This document shows positions 16,077 through 23,972 of a DNA stretch of 64,000 nucleotides, in pieces. How positions within the stretch are numbered: position 1 is the stretch's first letter; every line of letters begins with the position of its first letter. The stretch is taken from positions 57,807 to 121,806 of the forward strand of contig JBHJOA010000014.1 of assembly GCA_050330205.1 (NCBI GenBank). Direction: 5' to 3'. The DNA comes from Pelagibius sp050330205 (GTDB lineage: Bacteria; Pseudomonadota; Alphaproteobacteria; Kiloniellales; Kiloniellaceae). A program made the translations under genes and the position numbers. The notes under the pieces were generated by a model. The model did no database searches, was not told the DNA's origin, and worked only from the letters and a program-made list of their open reading frames with translations.

Positions 16077-16640
16077 ATGATTTCGATCTTGTCCCGATTC
16101 TCCGCCGCCGCCCTGGCGGCCATGCTGTTCACCAGCCTCCCGGCCACCGCCCACGAGTACCAGCTTGGCGACCTCACCATCGGTCACCCCTGGGCCCGTG
16201 CTTCCGCCGGGCTCGCGCGCAATGGCGCCGCCTACCTGACCCTCCACAACGCGGGCGCCACCGGCGACCGCCTCGTCGCCGCCTCCAGCGACGTCGCCGA
16301 GCACATCGAACTGCACACCCACCTGATGGAAGGCGATGTCATGAAGATGCGCCGGGTGGAGGCTATCGAGGTCCCTGCGGGAGGCGACGTGGCCCTGCAG
16401 CCGAGCGGACTCCACATCATGTTGATCGGCCTCAAGGCACCGCTCGTCGAAGGCGAGCGCTTTGCCCTGACATTGAGGTTCGCGGAGGCTGGCGAGATCG
16501 CCGTCGAGTTCGCCGTGGAAGCCGTCGGCGGCATGGGCCACGGCTCCATGAACCACGGCTCTATGAACCATGGCGGCATGAATCACGACGGCATGAATCA
16601 CGATGGCATGGGACACGGCGCGCCGGCGCCGGCCAACTGA
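16077..16640 (+). CDS. Periplasmic copper chaperone PCu(A)C with Met/His repeat tail
   Basis: This 187-residue protein has a signal peptide (1-24, ending TAHEY) and a cupredoxin-like PCuAC domain (about 25-150) with the copper ligands H..M..HxM (ELHTHLMEGDVMKM and GLHIML). The family delivers Cu(I) to the CuA or CuB site of cytochrome oxidases. The last 35 residues are six M(N/G)H(G/D)(S/G) units (MNHGS, MNHGG, MNHDG) that could store extra copper. ATG at 16077 was chosen because AGGA lies 9 nt upstream and the signal peptide starts there. A cbb3 oxidase is encoded 23 kb away. Confidence 0.9.
   Translation: MISILSRFSAAALAAMLFTSLPATAHEYQLGDLTIGHPWARASAGLARNGAAYLTLHNAGATGDRLVAASSDVAEHIELHTHLMEGDVMKMRRVEAIEVPAGGDVALQPSGLHIMLIGLKAPLVEGERFALTLRFAEAGEIAVEFAVEAVGGMGHGSMNHGSMNHGGMNHDGMNHDGMGHGAPAPAN
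16533..16619 (+). repeat. Six 15-nt tandem repeats inside the PCu(A)C gene
   Basis: Units begin at 16533, 16548, 16563, 16578, 16593 and 16608 (last one 12 nt), each starting ATG(A/G)A(C/T)CA or ATGGG(C/A)CA. The reading frame is kept and each unit encodes one Met-x-His pentapeptide. Copy number can change by slippage or recombination without a frameshift. Confidence 0.85.
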
Positions 16641-16652
16641 GGCCTCGCCGGA

Positions 16653-17510
16653 CTAGCCGGCTCCGGCCATCATGCGGCGCGCCTGGGCGGCATCGGCCAG
16701 CGGACGGCCGATCGCCGCTGCGGCGGCGGCGCCGGCGGCCACCAGTTCCGCATTGTCGCGGGCCAGTGTCCCTGAGGGCAGGTAGAGATTGTTCTCGAAG
16801 CCGACCCGGGCGTGGCCGCCGAGGGTCGCCGCCGCGGTAACGCAGGCGGTTTCCTTCGGCCCGAAGGCGCAGATCGCCCAGGGCAGCCTGGCCGCCTCCG
16901 GCCAGGCCTCGATGGCGGCAAGGTAGGGCAGCAGGTCGTTCGGCACCGAGCGTTGACCCGGCGTGTAGCGGCCCAGCACGAAAAGCAGGAAGGCCGGCCC
17001 GGGCGGCACCACGCCATCGGCCTGCAGCCGTCCGAAGCGCTCGACGTCCTCCGGCGCGTAGAGGATGTACTGCGGCAGGATGCCGGCGCCGACCGTCCAG
17101 GCGAGGAAGTCCCGCGCCGCGTCCTCGTGGGCCGCGTCGGGGACCAATTCGCGGATCGCCAGGCTGACCGCCTCCGGCTCCAGGGCGCGCACCATGGCCA
17201 TCTGGTCCTCCGGGCTGAACACCCCGACCGCCTCGCTGGTGACCTGGATCACCATGCGGTCGCCGACGGCCTCGCGGACCGCCGCCGTCGCCTCGCGGTA
17301 GGCGCCGACGTCGAGGCTGTGCTTCTGCTCGGCATCGCGGACGTGGAGGTGGATCATGGCGGCGCCGGCGGTCTGAGCCGCGGCCGCGGTGGTGGCCAGT
17401 TCCGCCGGCGCGATCGGCACCGCCGGATGGTCGGCCCGGGTCTTGCGGGCGCCGTTCGGCGCCACCGTCAGCAGCATCGGCGTCCAGTCGACGCCTTCTC
17501 CTGAGCTCAC
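16653..17510 (-). CDS. Beta-keto acid cleavage enzyme (BKACE, DUF849)
   Basis: This 285-residue TIM-barrel enzyme has TVAPNGARKTRADHPAVPI at the N-terminus, the metal-binding pair in MIHLHVRD (His54, His56), VIQVTSEAVGVFSPEDQ, and VGFENNLYLPSGTLARDN near the C-terminus. BKACE enzymes condense a beta-keto acid with acetyl-CoA to give acetoacetate and a new acyl-CoA; Kce of lysine fermentation is the founding member. GTG at 17510 overlaps the stop of the aminotransferase gene (GTGA); ATG at 17477 is an alternative start. The pairing suggests the aminotransferase makes the keto substrate. Confidence 0.88.
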   Translation of the reverse strand: MSSGEGVDWTPMLLTVAPNGARKTRADHPAVPIAPAELATTAAAAQTAGAAMIHLHVRDAEQKHSLDVGAYREATAAVREAVGDRMVIQVTSEAVGVFSPEDQMAMVRALEPEAVSLAIRELVPDAAHEDAARDFLAWTVGAGILPQYILYAPEDVERFGRLQADGVVPPGPAFLLFVLGRYTPGQRSVPNDLLPYLAAIEAWPEAARLPWAICAFGPKETACVTAAATLGGHARVGFENNLYLPSGTLARDNAELVAAGAAAAAAIGRPLADAAQARRMMAGAG

Positions 17511-18847
17511 GCCTGCCCCCCGGCCTCGGCCAGCACCGATTCGACGGCGCGGCCGAGCTTGTCGACGATTTCGTCGAGGTGCTCCTGCTGCACGATGAAG
17601 GCGGGCGCCAGCAGCACGTGATCGCCGCGCTTGCCGTCGGCGGTGCCGCCGGCCGGATAGCAGACCATGCCCTCCTCCATCGCCCGCTTCTTGATCTTCG
17701 CATTGACCTTGAGGGCCGGGTCGAAGGGCTGCTTGCTGGCGCGGTCGGCCACCAGCTCGAGGCCGATGAAGAGGCCGCGGCCGCGGATGTCGCCGACATG
17801 GTGGTGGTTGCCGAAGCGCGCCTCCAGGGCCTCGCGCAGTGCGGCGCCCTGGCGCCGCACGTTGGCCAGCAGATCCTCCCCCTCGATGGTGTGCTGCACC
17901 GCCAGGGCCGCGGCACAGGCGGTCGCGTGGCCGATGTAGGTGAAGCCGTGCTCGAAGGCGCCGGTTCCGGCGGCGATGGTGTCGTAGATGCGCCCGGAGC
18001 AGAGCACCGCGCCGATCGGCTGGTAGCCGCCGCCGAGCCCCTTGGCGCAGGTCAGGATGTCGGGCGCGATGCCGTCCTGCTCGCAGGCGAAGAGGCTGCC
18101 GGTGCGGCCCATGCCGCACATCACCTCGTCGAGGATCAGCAGCACGCCATACTGATCACAGATCTCGCGGATGCGCTTGAAGTAGCCGTCCACTGCGGGG
18201 ACGGCACCGAGGGTCGCACCGACCACCGGTTCGGCGATGAAGGCCGCGACCTTCTCGGGGCCCACTCGCAGGATCTCCGCCTCCAGCGCGTCGGCGGCGC
18301 GGCGGCCATAGGCCTCCTCGCTCTCGTCGTGGGTCCGGTGGCGGTAGGCGTAGCAGGGGTCGATGTGGCTGGCCGGACTCAGCAGCGGCTGGTAGGGCGC
18401 GCGCCGCCCGGCGTTGCCGCCGACCGAGAGGGCGCCCAGGGTGTTGCCGTGGTAGCTCTGCAGGCGGGCGATGAAGTGGGAGCGCGAAGGCTCGCCGTTC
18501 TCGAGGTGGAACTGGCGCGCCAGCTTCAGCGCCGTCTCGTTGGCTTCCGAGCCGCCGGAGACGAAGTAGACGCGCGCCAGCCCCGCCGGTGCCCGGCGGA
18601 TCAGATGCTCGGCCAGCGCCTCCGAGGCCTCGGTGGTGAAGAAGGCGCTGTGGGCGTAGGCGATCTTGTCGACCTGGTCCTTGATGGCCTGGATCACCGC
18701 GGGATGGCCGTGGCCGAGGCAGGACACCGCGGCGCCGCCCGAGGCGTCGATGTAGCGCTTGCCGTCGCTGTCGAAGAGGTAGGGCCCCTTGCCGCCGACG
18801 GCGACGGGATAGCTGGCCTTGGTGTGGCGTGGAAAGACGTAGCTCAC
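17507..18847 (-). CDS. Class III (omega-type) PLP aminotransferase
   Basis: This 446-residue fold-type I aminotransferase has the PLP-phosphate site VSGGSEANE (about 97-104), the Asp that binds the pyridine nitrogen in LILDEV (Asp240) and the Schiff-base Lys in CAKGLGGGYQPIGA (Lys269). The family includes beta-alanine, 4-aminobutyrate, taurine and diamine transaminases. The sequence does not fix the substrate. It lies upstream of, and overlaps, the BKACE gene, so a beta- or delta-amino acid whose oxo product is a beta-keto acid is a reasonable prediction. Confidence 0.92.
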   Translation of the reverse strand: MSYVFPRHTKASYPVAVGGKGPYLFDSDGKRYIDASGGAAVSCLGHGHPAVIQAIKDQVDKIAYAHSAFFTTEASEALAEHLIRRAPAGLARVYFVSGGSEANETALKLARQFHLENGEPSRSHFIARLQSYHGNTLGALSVGGNAGRRAPYQPLLSPASHIDPCYAYRHRTHDESEEAYGRRAADALEAEILRVGPEKVAAFIAEPVVGATLGAVPAVDGYFKRIREICDQYGVLLILDEVMCGMGRTGSLFACEQDGIAPDILTCAKGLGGGYQPIGAVLCSGRIYDTIAAGTGAFEHGFTYIGHATACAAALAVQHTIEGEDLLANVRRQGAALREALEARFGNHHHVGDIRGRGLFIGLELVADRASKQPFDPALKVNAKIKKRAMEEGMVCYPAGGTADGKRGDHVLLAPAFIVQQEHLDEIVDKLGRAVESVLAEAGGQA

Positions 18848-19146
18848 GGCGGGTGCTCTCTGGCCTGTGGGAGAAGGATCGGCGCGGAATCGGATACATT
18901 CGCGTGCCTGCAGTCTATGCCAGCCGGAAACGCCCTGTCACCGTATGCGCGCCCGCCGATCGCGAAGGGCACCCCTGCGCTCCCTGCAGGCTTGCCCCGC
19001 CGGCGGAGGCTCCCCGACCCACGCCGGACTGCCGATTGTCCTGGCCCCGGCGGCCCAGTAGGATGCGGCGGCCGCGGCCCGGCCTCCAGCGCAAGGGGGC
19101 CTCGACGCCATGGCAGGGGAACGCGCGACGGGGGACAGCGACGGCG

Positions 19147-19662
19147 ATGGATCTGAAACAGCACATTCGCGGGATTCCGGACTTTCCGACGCCGGGAATC
19201 CTGTTCTACGACATCTCGCCGCTGCTGGCGCATCCCGATGCCTGGCAGGCCACGGTGGAGCGCCTGGCCGAGATCATCCACCGGCACGAACCCGACGTCC
19301 TCGCCGGCATCGAGTCCCGCGGATTCCTGGTTGCCGCGCCCTTGGCGCTGAAGCTCAACAAGGGCTTCATCATGGTCCGCAAGCAGGGCAAGCTGCCCGG
19401 CGCCACCCTGCCCTACACCTACGACCTGGAGTACGGCAGCGACACCATCGAGATCCAGGCCGACGCGGTGCGGCCCGGCCAGCGGGTCTTTCTGCTCGAC
19501 GATCTGCTGGCCACCGGCGGCACCATGAACGCGGCGGCCCAGCTGTTGCGCTCGGCCGGGGCCGAGGTCACCGGCGCCGCCTGCATCATCGAGCTGACTT
19601 TTCTCAACGGGCGCGACAATCTCGATATCCCGGTCTCGACCTTGATCGCCTACGACAGCTAA
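19147..19662 (+). CDS. apt: Adenine phosphoribosyltransferase
   Basis: This 171-residue type I phosphoribosyltransferase makes AMP from adenine and PRPP in purine salvage. Landmarks are IRGIPDFPTPGILFYDISPLL at the N-terminus (adenine site region), AGIESRGF (54-60), VRKQGKLPG (77-85) and the PRPP loop VFLLDDLLATGGTM (about 114-127). Length matches short bacterial Apt. ATG at 19147 was preferred because MDLKQHIRGIPDFP is the family N-terminus; longer upstream frames lack homology. Stands alone. Confidence 0.96.
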   Translation: MDLKQHIRGIPDFPTPGILFYDISPLLAHPDAWQATVERLAEIIHRHEPDVLAGIESRGFLVAAPLALKLNKGFIMVRKQGKLPGATLPYTYDLEYGSDTIEIQADAVRPGQRVFLLDDLLATGGTMNAAAQLLRSAGAEVTGAACIIELTFLNGRDNLDIPVSTLIAYDS

Positions 19663-19863
19663 CCCGCTGCGATCCGCCCGGGGCCAAAATCACGGCTGAA
19701 TTCAAGGCTCTTTAGGGTCAATTAACTCAATTGCGGTATCACTCCCTGTTTGCGCGCTAAAGGCGAGTGGGCGATCCCCAAGGGAGAGGCCGCCGCCGGC
19801 GGGGGAATCCTGCGCGCCGACAGTCGTTTGCTTGTGGGTAGGGATTCAGGGGCTGCCGGGGTC

Positions 19864-22068
19864 ATGCCAGTCGAGGCCACCACCTTCTCCTTTGCCGCGG
19901 TGATGCTGGTCGCCGCCATGGCGCCGGCGATGCTGGCCGTCATGGCGCTGACCTCCGCCCGCCAGGCCGACGGCAATCCGGCCCTCACCTGGTGGGCCGC
20001 CAGCCTCGGGACCGAAGCGCTGCGCCTCGGGGCCCTGGCGCTGGCCTCCGCCGTCGATCCGGTCTGCTTCTTGGCCATCCACGAGGGCGGACAGGCGATC
20101 GTCGCCTTCCTGCTGCTCGGTGGCACGCTGCGCTTTCTCGGCCACGACGGCTACCTGCGCCACATCATCGCCGTGGTCGCCCTGGTCTTCATGGGGACCG
20201 CCACCTGCCTGATCGATCCGGAGGTGCCGGTGCCGGTCATGGTGGCGCTGAACCTCGGCGCCGCTGCCGGTGTCGGCGGGGCCGGCATTCTGTTCTGGCG
20301 CCACTACCGCCTGCACAAGCGCTTCGTGTCGATCCTCTGCGCCGGCACCCTGCTGGGCTTCGGCACCTACCTGCTGGCCCAGATGATGCGGCAGCTCTTC
20401 GACCCGCACCTCTCGGCGTTCGACCCCAACGGCGACTGGCGCGTGATCCTGCACACCGGCCTGGTGCTGTCCTGCATGATCTGCATGATCTTCGCCGCCC
20501 TCAACGCCGCCCAGCTGGCCAAGGCCACGGCGGAGAAGAAGGCCGAGCGGCAGTCGCGCCTGACCAGCGCCATCGTCGAGAACATCCCCGTCGGCGTCTG
20601 CCTCTTCGACAACGACCTGAAGCTGGTGGCCAGCAACAGCGAGTTCAGCAAGCTGTTGGGGATTCCCCAAAGCATGCTGACCGGCGGAACCACCTTCCAG
20701 GACCTGGTCCGCTTCAATGCCAAGCGCGGCGAATACGGTCCTGGTCTCACCGAGGAAGAGGTGGAGCGCCGCACCGAGGTGCTGCTGACCAATCTGCAGG
20801 CCCGCATGGAACGGGTGCGCCCGGACGGAACGGTGCTGGAGAACCGCAACCGCCGGCTGCCCAACGGCGGCTACGTCATGGTCTATACCGACATCACCGA
20901 GACGAAGCGCATCGAGGCGGCGCTGCGCCAGAGCGAGCAGCGCTACGCGCTGGCCCTCAGCGGGGCCAACGAGGGAATCTGGGAATGGGGCGACGAGGTC
21001 GAGGGCGGCGTCTACGTCTCGCGCCGGCTGCGCGAAATCGTCGGCCTGGAGGGCGGCGAGGCGATCGTTCCCATGGACACCTGGCTCGCCCGCATCCACC
21101 CCGAGGACATCGACGACATGCGCGAGCGCATGCGCGAGCACCTGCGCGGCAACACCGACTACTACGACCACGAATACCGCATGCGCGGCGACGACGGCAA
21201 CTACCGCTGGGTCCACTCGCGCGGGCTCGGCATGCGCGACGAGACGGGTCACGTCTACCGCATGGCCGGCTCGCTGAGCGACGTGACCGAACGCAAGCTG
21301 GCCGAGCAGGAACTGCGGCGCGCCAAGGAAACCGCCGAGATGGCCAACCGGACCAAGGGCGACTTCCTGGCCACCATGAGCCACGAGTTGCGGACGCCAC
21401 TGAATGCCATCATCGGCTTCTCGGAGTTGATCCTGCAGAAGGTGTTCGGACCCGTCGGCCACGACAACTACCACGACTACATCCAGAACATCCACGAGAG
21501 CGGCAATCACCTGCTGACCATCATCAACGACATTCTCGACGTCTCGAAAGCCGAAGCGGGGATGATCGACCTCTACGAGGAGGAAGTGGACCTGCGCGAA
21601 GTGATCGCCGCCGGCATGCGCCTGATCGGTCCGCGGGCGCGCGAGAGCAACGTCGCCCTGGAGACAGATTATGCCGAACCGCTGTCCCTGGTGACGGCGG
21701 ACTCCCGCCGGCTCAAGCAGATTCTCATCAACCTGCTGTCGAACGCCGTGAAGTTCACACCGTCGGGCGGCAGCGTCACTGTCGAGGCCTGGGCCGGGCC
21801 CGGCGCCGGCGCCGGATTCCGGGTCGTCGACACCGGCATCGGCATCGCCGGCGACGATCTGGAGCGCATGCTGGAGCCCTTTACCCAGGTCGAGTCGGGA
21901 CTCAGCCGCAAGCACGAGGGCACCGGCCTCGGCCTGCCGCTGTGCCGGGCCCTGATCGAGGTGCACGGCGGCAGCCTCGCCCTGGAGAGCGAACTGGGCG
22001 CCGGCACCGCCATCACCGTCACCCTGCCCGACAGCCGGGTCTGCGAAAAGACCGTCGACGCCGCTTAG
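19864..22068 (+). CDS. Membrane PAS-PAS sensor histidine kinase
   Basis: This 734-residue protein has an N-terminal region with about seven hydrophobic helices (residues 5-215), then a PAS domain (about 235-350, VENIPVGVCLFDNDLKLVA), a second PAS with PAC (about 360-480, YRWVHSRGLGM), a HisKA dimerisation helix with the phospho-acceptor MSHELRTPLN (His507), and an HATPase_c domain (INLLSNAVKF, DTGIGI, KHEGTGLGLPL). No receiver domain and no adjacent response regulator gene are present, so its partner is encoded elsewhere. ATG at 19864 opens directly into the first helix; a TTG start at 19750 is possible but less likely. Confidence 0.9.
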   Translation: MPVEATTFSFAAVMLVAAMAPAMLAVMALTSARQADGNPALTWWAASLGTEALRLGALALASAVDPVCFLAIHEGGQAIVAFLLLGGTLRFLGHDGYLRHIIAVVALVFMGTATCLIDPEVPVPVMVALNLGAAAGVGGAGILFWRHYRLHKRFVSILCAGTLLGFGTYLLAQMMRQLFDPHLSAFDPNGDWRVILHTGLVLSCMICMIFAALNAAQLAKATAEKKAERQSRLTSAIVENIPVGVCLFDNDLKLVASNSEFSKLLGIPQSMLTGGTTFQDLVRFNAKRGEYGPGLTEEEVERRTEVLLTNLQARMERVRPDGTVLENRNRRLPNGGYVMVYTDITETKRIEAALRQSEQRYALALSGANEGIWEWGDEVEGGVYVSRRLREIVGLEGGEAIVPMDTWLARIHPEDIDDMRERMREHLRGNTDYYDHEYRMRGDDGNYRWVHSRGLGMRDETGHVYRMAGSLSDVTERKLAEQELRRAKETAEMANRTKGDFLATMSHELRTPLNAIIGFSELILQKVFGPVGHDNYHDYIQNIHESGNHLLTIINDILDVSKAEAGMIDLYEEEVDLREVIAAGMRLIGPRARESNVALETDYAEPLSLVTADSRRLKQILINLLSNAVKFTPSGGSVTVEAWAGPGAGAGFRVVDTGIGIAGDDLERMLEPFTQVESGLSRKHEGTGLGLPLCRALIEVHGGSLALESELGAGTAITVTLPDSRVCEKTVDAA

Positions 22069-22071
22069 ATA

Positions 22072-23370
22072 TTAGAGGTCGAGGCGCTCCTCGGTTGCGC
22101 AGAAGGCCTCCGCGAAAGCGAGCAGGTCCTCGTCGCCGCCCGCCGGCGCCATCAGCGAGAGGCCGAGCGGATAGCCCTCGACCCTGGCCAGTGGCAGGGT
22201 GACCTGCGGCAGCCGCGACAGGCCGGCAATCGAGGTCAGGCTGAGTACCGCGCTGCGGTGCGCCACCAGATCGGCGGCATCGCTGCGGCACAGCGGCGCG
22301 ATTCCGGGGGCCGTCGGCAGGCACAGCAGCCCATCGTCGCCCAGCAGGGCGGCGAGCCGCGCGGCGAAGTCCTCGCGCTTCTCGCGCGCCGCACCGGCCT
22401 CGGACTCGGCGACCGTCGCCGCCCAGTCGAAACGTTCCTGGATCTCGGGGCCGAAACGCGGCCGGGCTTCCGCGATCCAGGCGCCCTGCGATGCCATGAT
22501 CTCGCGGGCCTGGATATGGCGGAAGCGCCACATCCAATCCTCCAGGCTTTCCGCTTCCGCCGCCCGCACCCTTTCGGCCGGCGCCAGGCGCTGCTGCAGC
22601 CGTTCGACCAGCGGCGCCAACGCCGCCTGGGCGGCGGGGGTCGCGAGCGCGAAGGCGTCCTCGGCGACCAACAGGCGCTGCCAACGCCCCGCATCGCCGC
22701 CGCTGCCGAGCAGCACCGTGCCGACCCGGTGCAGTGTCGCGGCATCGCGCGCGAACCAGCCGACGGTGTCGAAGCTGGGCGCCAGCGGCATGACGCCCTC
22801 GAGCGAAATGCGCCCGTGCGTCGGGCGCAGGCCGAACAGGCCGCAGTAGCTGGCGGGAATGCGCACCGAGCCGCCGGTGTCGCTGCCGAGGGCGACGTCG
22901 GCGAGACCGCCGGCCACGGCCGCGGCGGAGCCGGACGACGAGCCGCCGGGAATGCGCCCCGGGGCGTTCACGTTGGTCGGCGTGCCGTAGTGAAAGTTCT
23001 GGCCGTTCAGGCTGTAGGCGAGCTCGTCGGAAATCGTCTTGCCGATCAGTTCGGCGCCTGCGTCCAGGAGCGTCTGCACGACCGGCGCGTGACGCGTCGC
23101 CGGCGGGTGCGTCAGCGCCCAATCCGGGTTGCCGCAACCGGTGACAAAGCCGGCGACGTCGAAGATGTCCTTGGCGGCGAAGCGGAGACCCGCCAGGGGC
23201 CCGCCTTCGCGGCCGGCGATCTGGGGCTGCGGCGCCGGCACGAAAGCGCCAAGGGCGTCCCAGGCCGGCCGGCCGGCGTCCAGCGCGGCGAAGGGATTGC
23301 CTTCGCCCCCCTGCTCCGTTCGGGCCTGCTCCGTTCGGGCCTGCTGCGGTCCGGATTGTCTCTCGGTCAT
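22072..23370 (-). CDS. Amidase (amidase-signature family)
   Basis: This 432-residue hydrolase carries the complete Ser-cisSer-Lys machinery: Lys67 in FAAKDIFDV, the cis-Ser in PGGSSSGSAAA (about 144-146) and the nucleophile Ser168 in GSDTGGSVRIPA. It resembles the AtzE/allophanate-type and plant AMI1-like branch in the order of blocks (PSFDTVGWFARD). Substrate is unknown. No signal peptide is seen. The N-terminus holds a duplicated ARTEQ pentapeptide encoded by a 15-bp tandem repeat. It converges on the histidine kinase gene with only 3 bp between stops. Confidence 0.88.
   Translation of the reverse strand: MTERQSGPQQARTEQARTEQGGEGNPFAALDAGRPAWDALGAFVPAPQPQIAGREGGPLAGLRFAAKDIFDVAGFVTGCGNPDWALTHPPATRHAPVVQTLLDAGAELIGKTISDELAYSLNGQNFHYGTPTNVNAPGRIPGGSSSGSAAAVAGGLADVALGSDTGGSVRIPASYCGLFGLRPTHGRISLEGVMPLAPSFDTVGWFARDAATLHRVGTVLLGSGGDAGRWQRLLVAEDAFALATPAAQAALAPLVERLQQRLAPAERVRAAEAESLEDWMWRFRHIQAREIMASQGAWIAEARPRFGPEIQERFDWAATVAESEAGAAREKREDFAARLAALLGDDGLLCLPTAPGIAPLCRSDAADLVAHRSAVLSLTSIAGLSRLPQVTLPLARVEGYPLGLSLMAPAGGDEDLLAFAEAFCATEERLDL
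23311..23340 (-). repeat. 15-bp tandem duplication in the amidase N-terminus
   Basis: CTGCTCCGTTCGGGC is present twice, perfectly (23311-23325, 23326-23340), followed by a degenerate third copy. It encodes the repeated ARTEQ at residues 11-20 and keeps frame. Confidence 0.85.
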
Positions 23371-23394
23371 CTCGCCCCCTTCCCCAGGGCAGGC

Positions 23395-23688
23395 TCAGGT
23401 CGCCGTCTCGTCGATCTCCGACTCCCCGGCCGGCGGTTCCGCATCGCCATGCTTGCGCCGGATGATGATGTCGCCGTTCTCCAGGACTTCGGGCATTTCG
23501 TACTGCGGAATGCTGTCCACCAGCAAGCTCAGCGCGCGCATCAGCTGCTCCAGGGCCTCGCGGGCGAGTTCGCTTGGTGAGTCATTCGGGGCACCGTCGC
23601 CCTGCGCCGTTGCCGGGGCCAGCGGTGCCAGCGCCAGGCAGAGGCCCAGCGCCGCCGCCGGCAACCACGACTTTCGTAAGCTTCGCAT
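23395..23688 (-). CDS. Small secreted protein of unknown function
   Basis: This 97-residue protein has a signal peptide (MRSLRKSWLPAAALGLCLAL, cleavage near ATAQG). An amphipathic helix follows (SELAREALEQLMRALSLLVD), then the conserved-looking motif IPQYEMPEVLENGDIIIRRK. I have seen this ending in small alphaproteobacterial exported proteins with no known role. ATG at 23688 was chosen because it opens the signal peptide. It lies 24 bp upstream of the amidase start in the same direction, so the two may be co-transcribed. Confidence 0.7.
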   Translation of the reverse strand: MRSLRKSWLPAAALGLCLALAPLAPATAQGDGAPNDSPSELAREALEQLMRALSLLVDSIPQYEMPEVLENGDIIIRRKHGDAEPPAGESEIDETAT

Positions 23689-23798
23689 CGCTAGGCTCCC
23701 TTGCTTGCGGGCCGCAACACTATACGCCAATGATGACCGCAATACGGCATGGCTGGAGCAGGACATCCCCGGCCGCCGGTCCCGCCAAGGCGCCTCCC

Positions 23799-23826
23799 GC
23801 AGCGTGACCTCGGCAGCGTGACCTCG
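23799..23826. repeat. 14-bp perfect tandem duplication in the intergenic gap
   Basis: GCAGCGTGACCTCG occurs twice without a gap (23799-23812, 23813-23826), inside the 284-bp stretch between two divergent genes (23688 and 23973). No gene or clear promoter is visible in the stretch. Confidence 0.8.
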
Positions 23827-23972
23827 ACAGCGCGGCGGCGCCATGCCAGGAATGCGCGGCTAGGCATGCGCGACCCGGGCGTGCGCGGCCGGGAATGGGT
23901 TGCCGCCGCGCGGCGCCGGGCAGCCGACTAGACGAGTTCCACCCTTCACGAACAGAGGGCATCCGGCAAGGC

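Noticed and set aside
16653..18119. Single 488-codon reading frame covering BKACE plus part of the aminotransferase
   Set aside because: The upstream 200 codons are an Arg/Pro-rich shadow of the aminotransferase; the BKACE protein starts at the GTG in the stop overlap.
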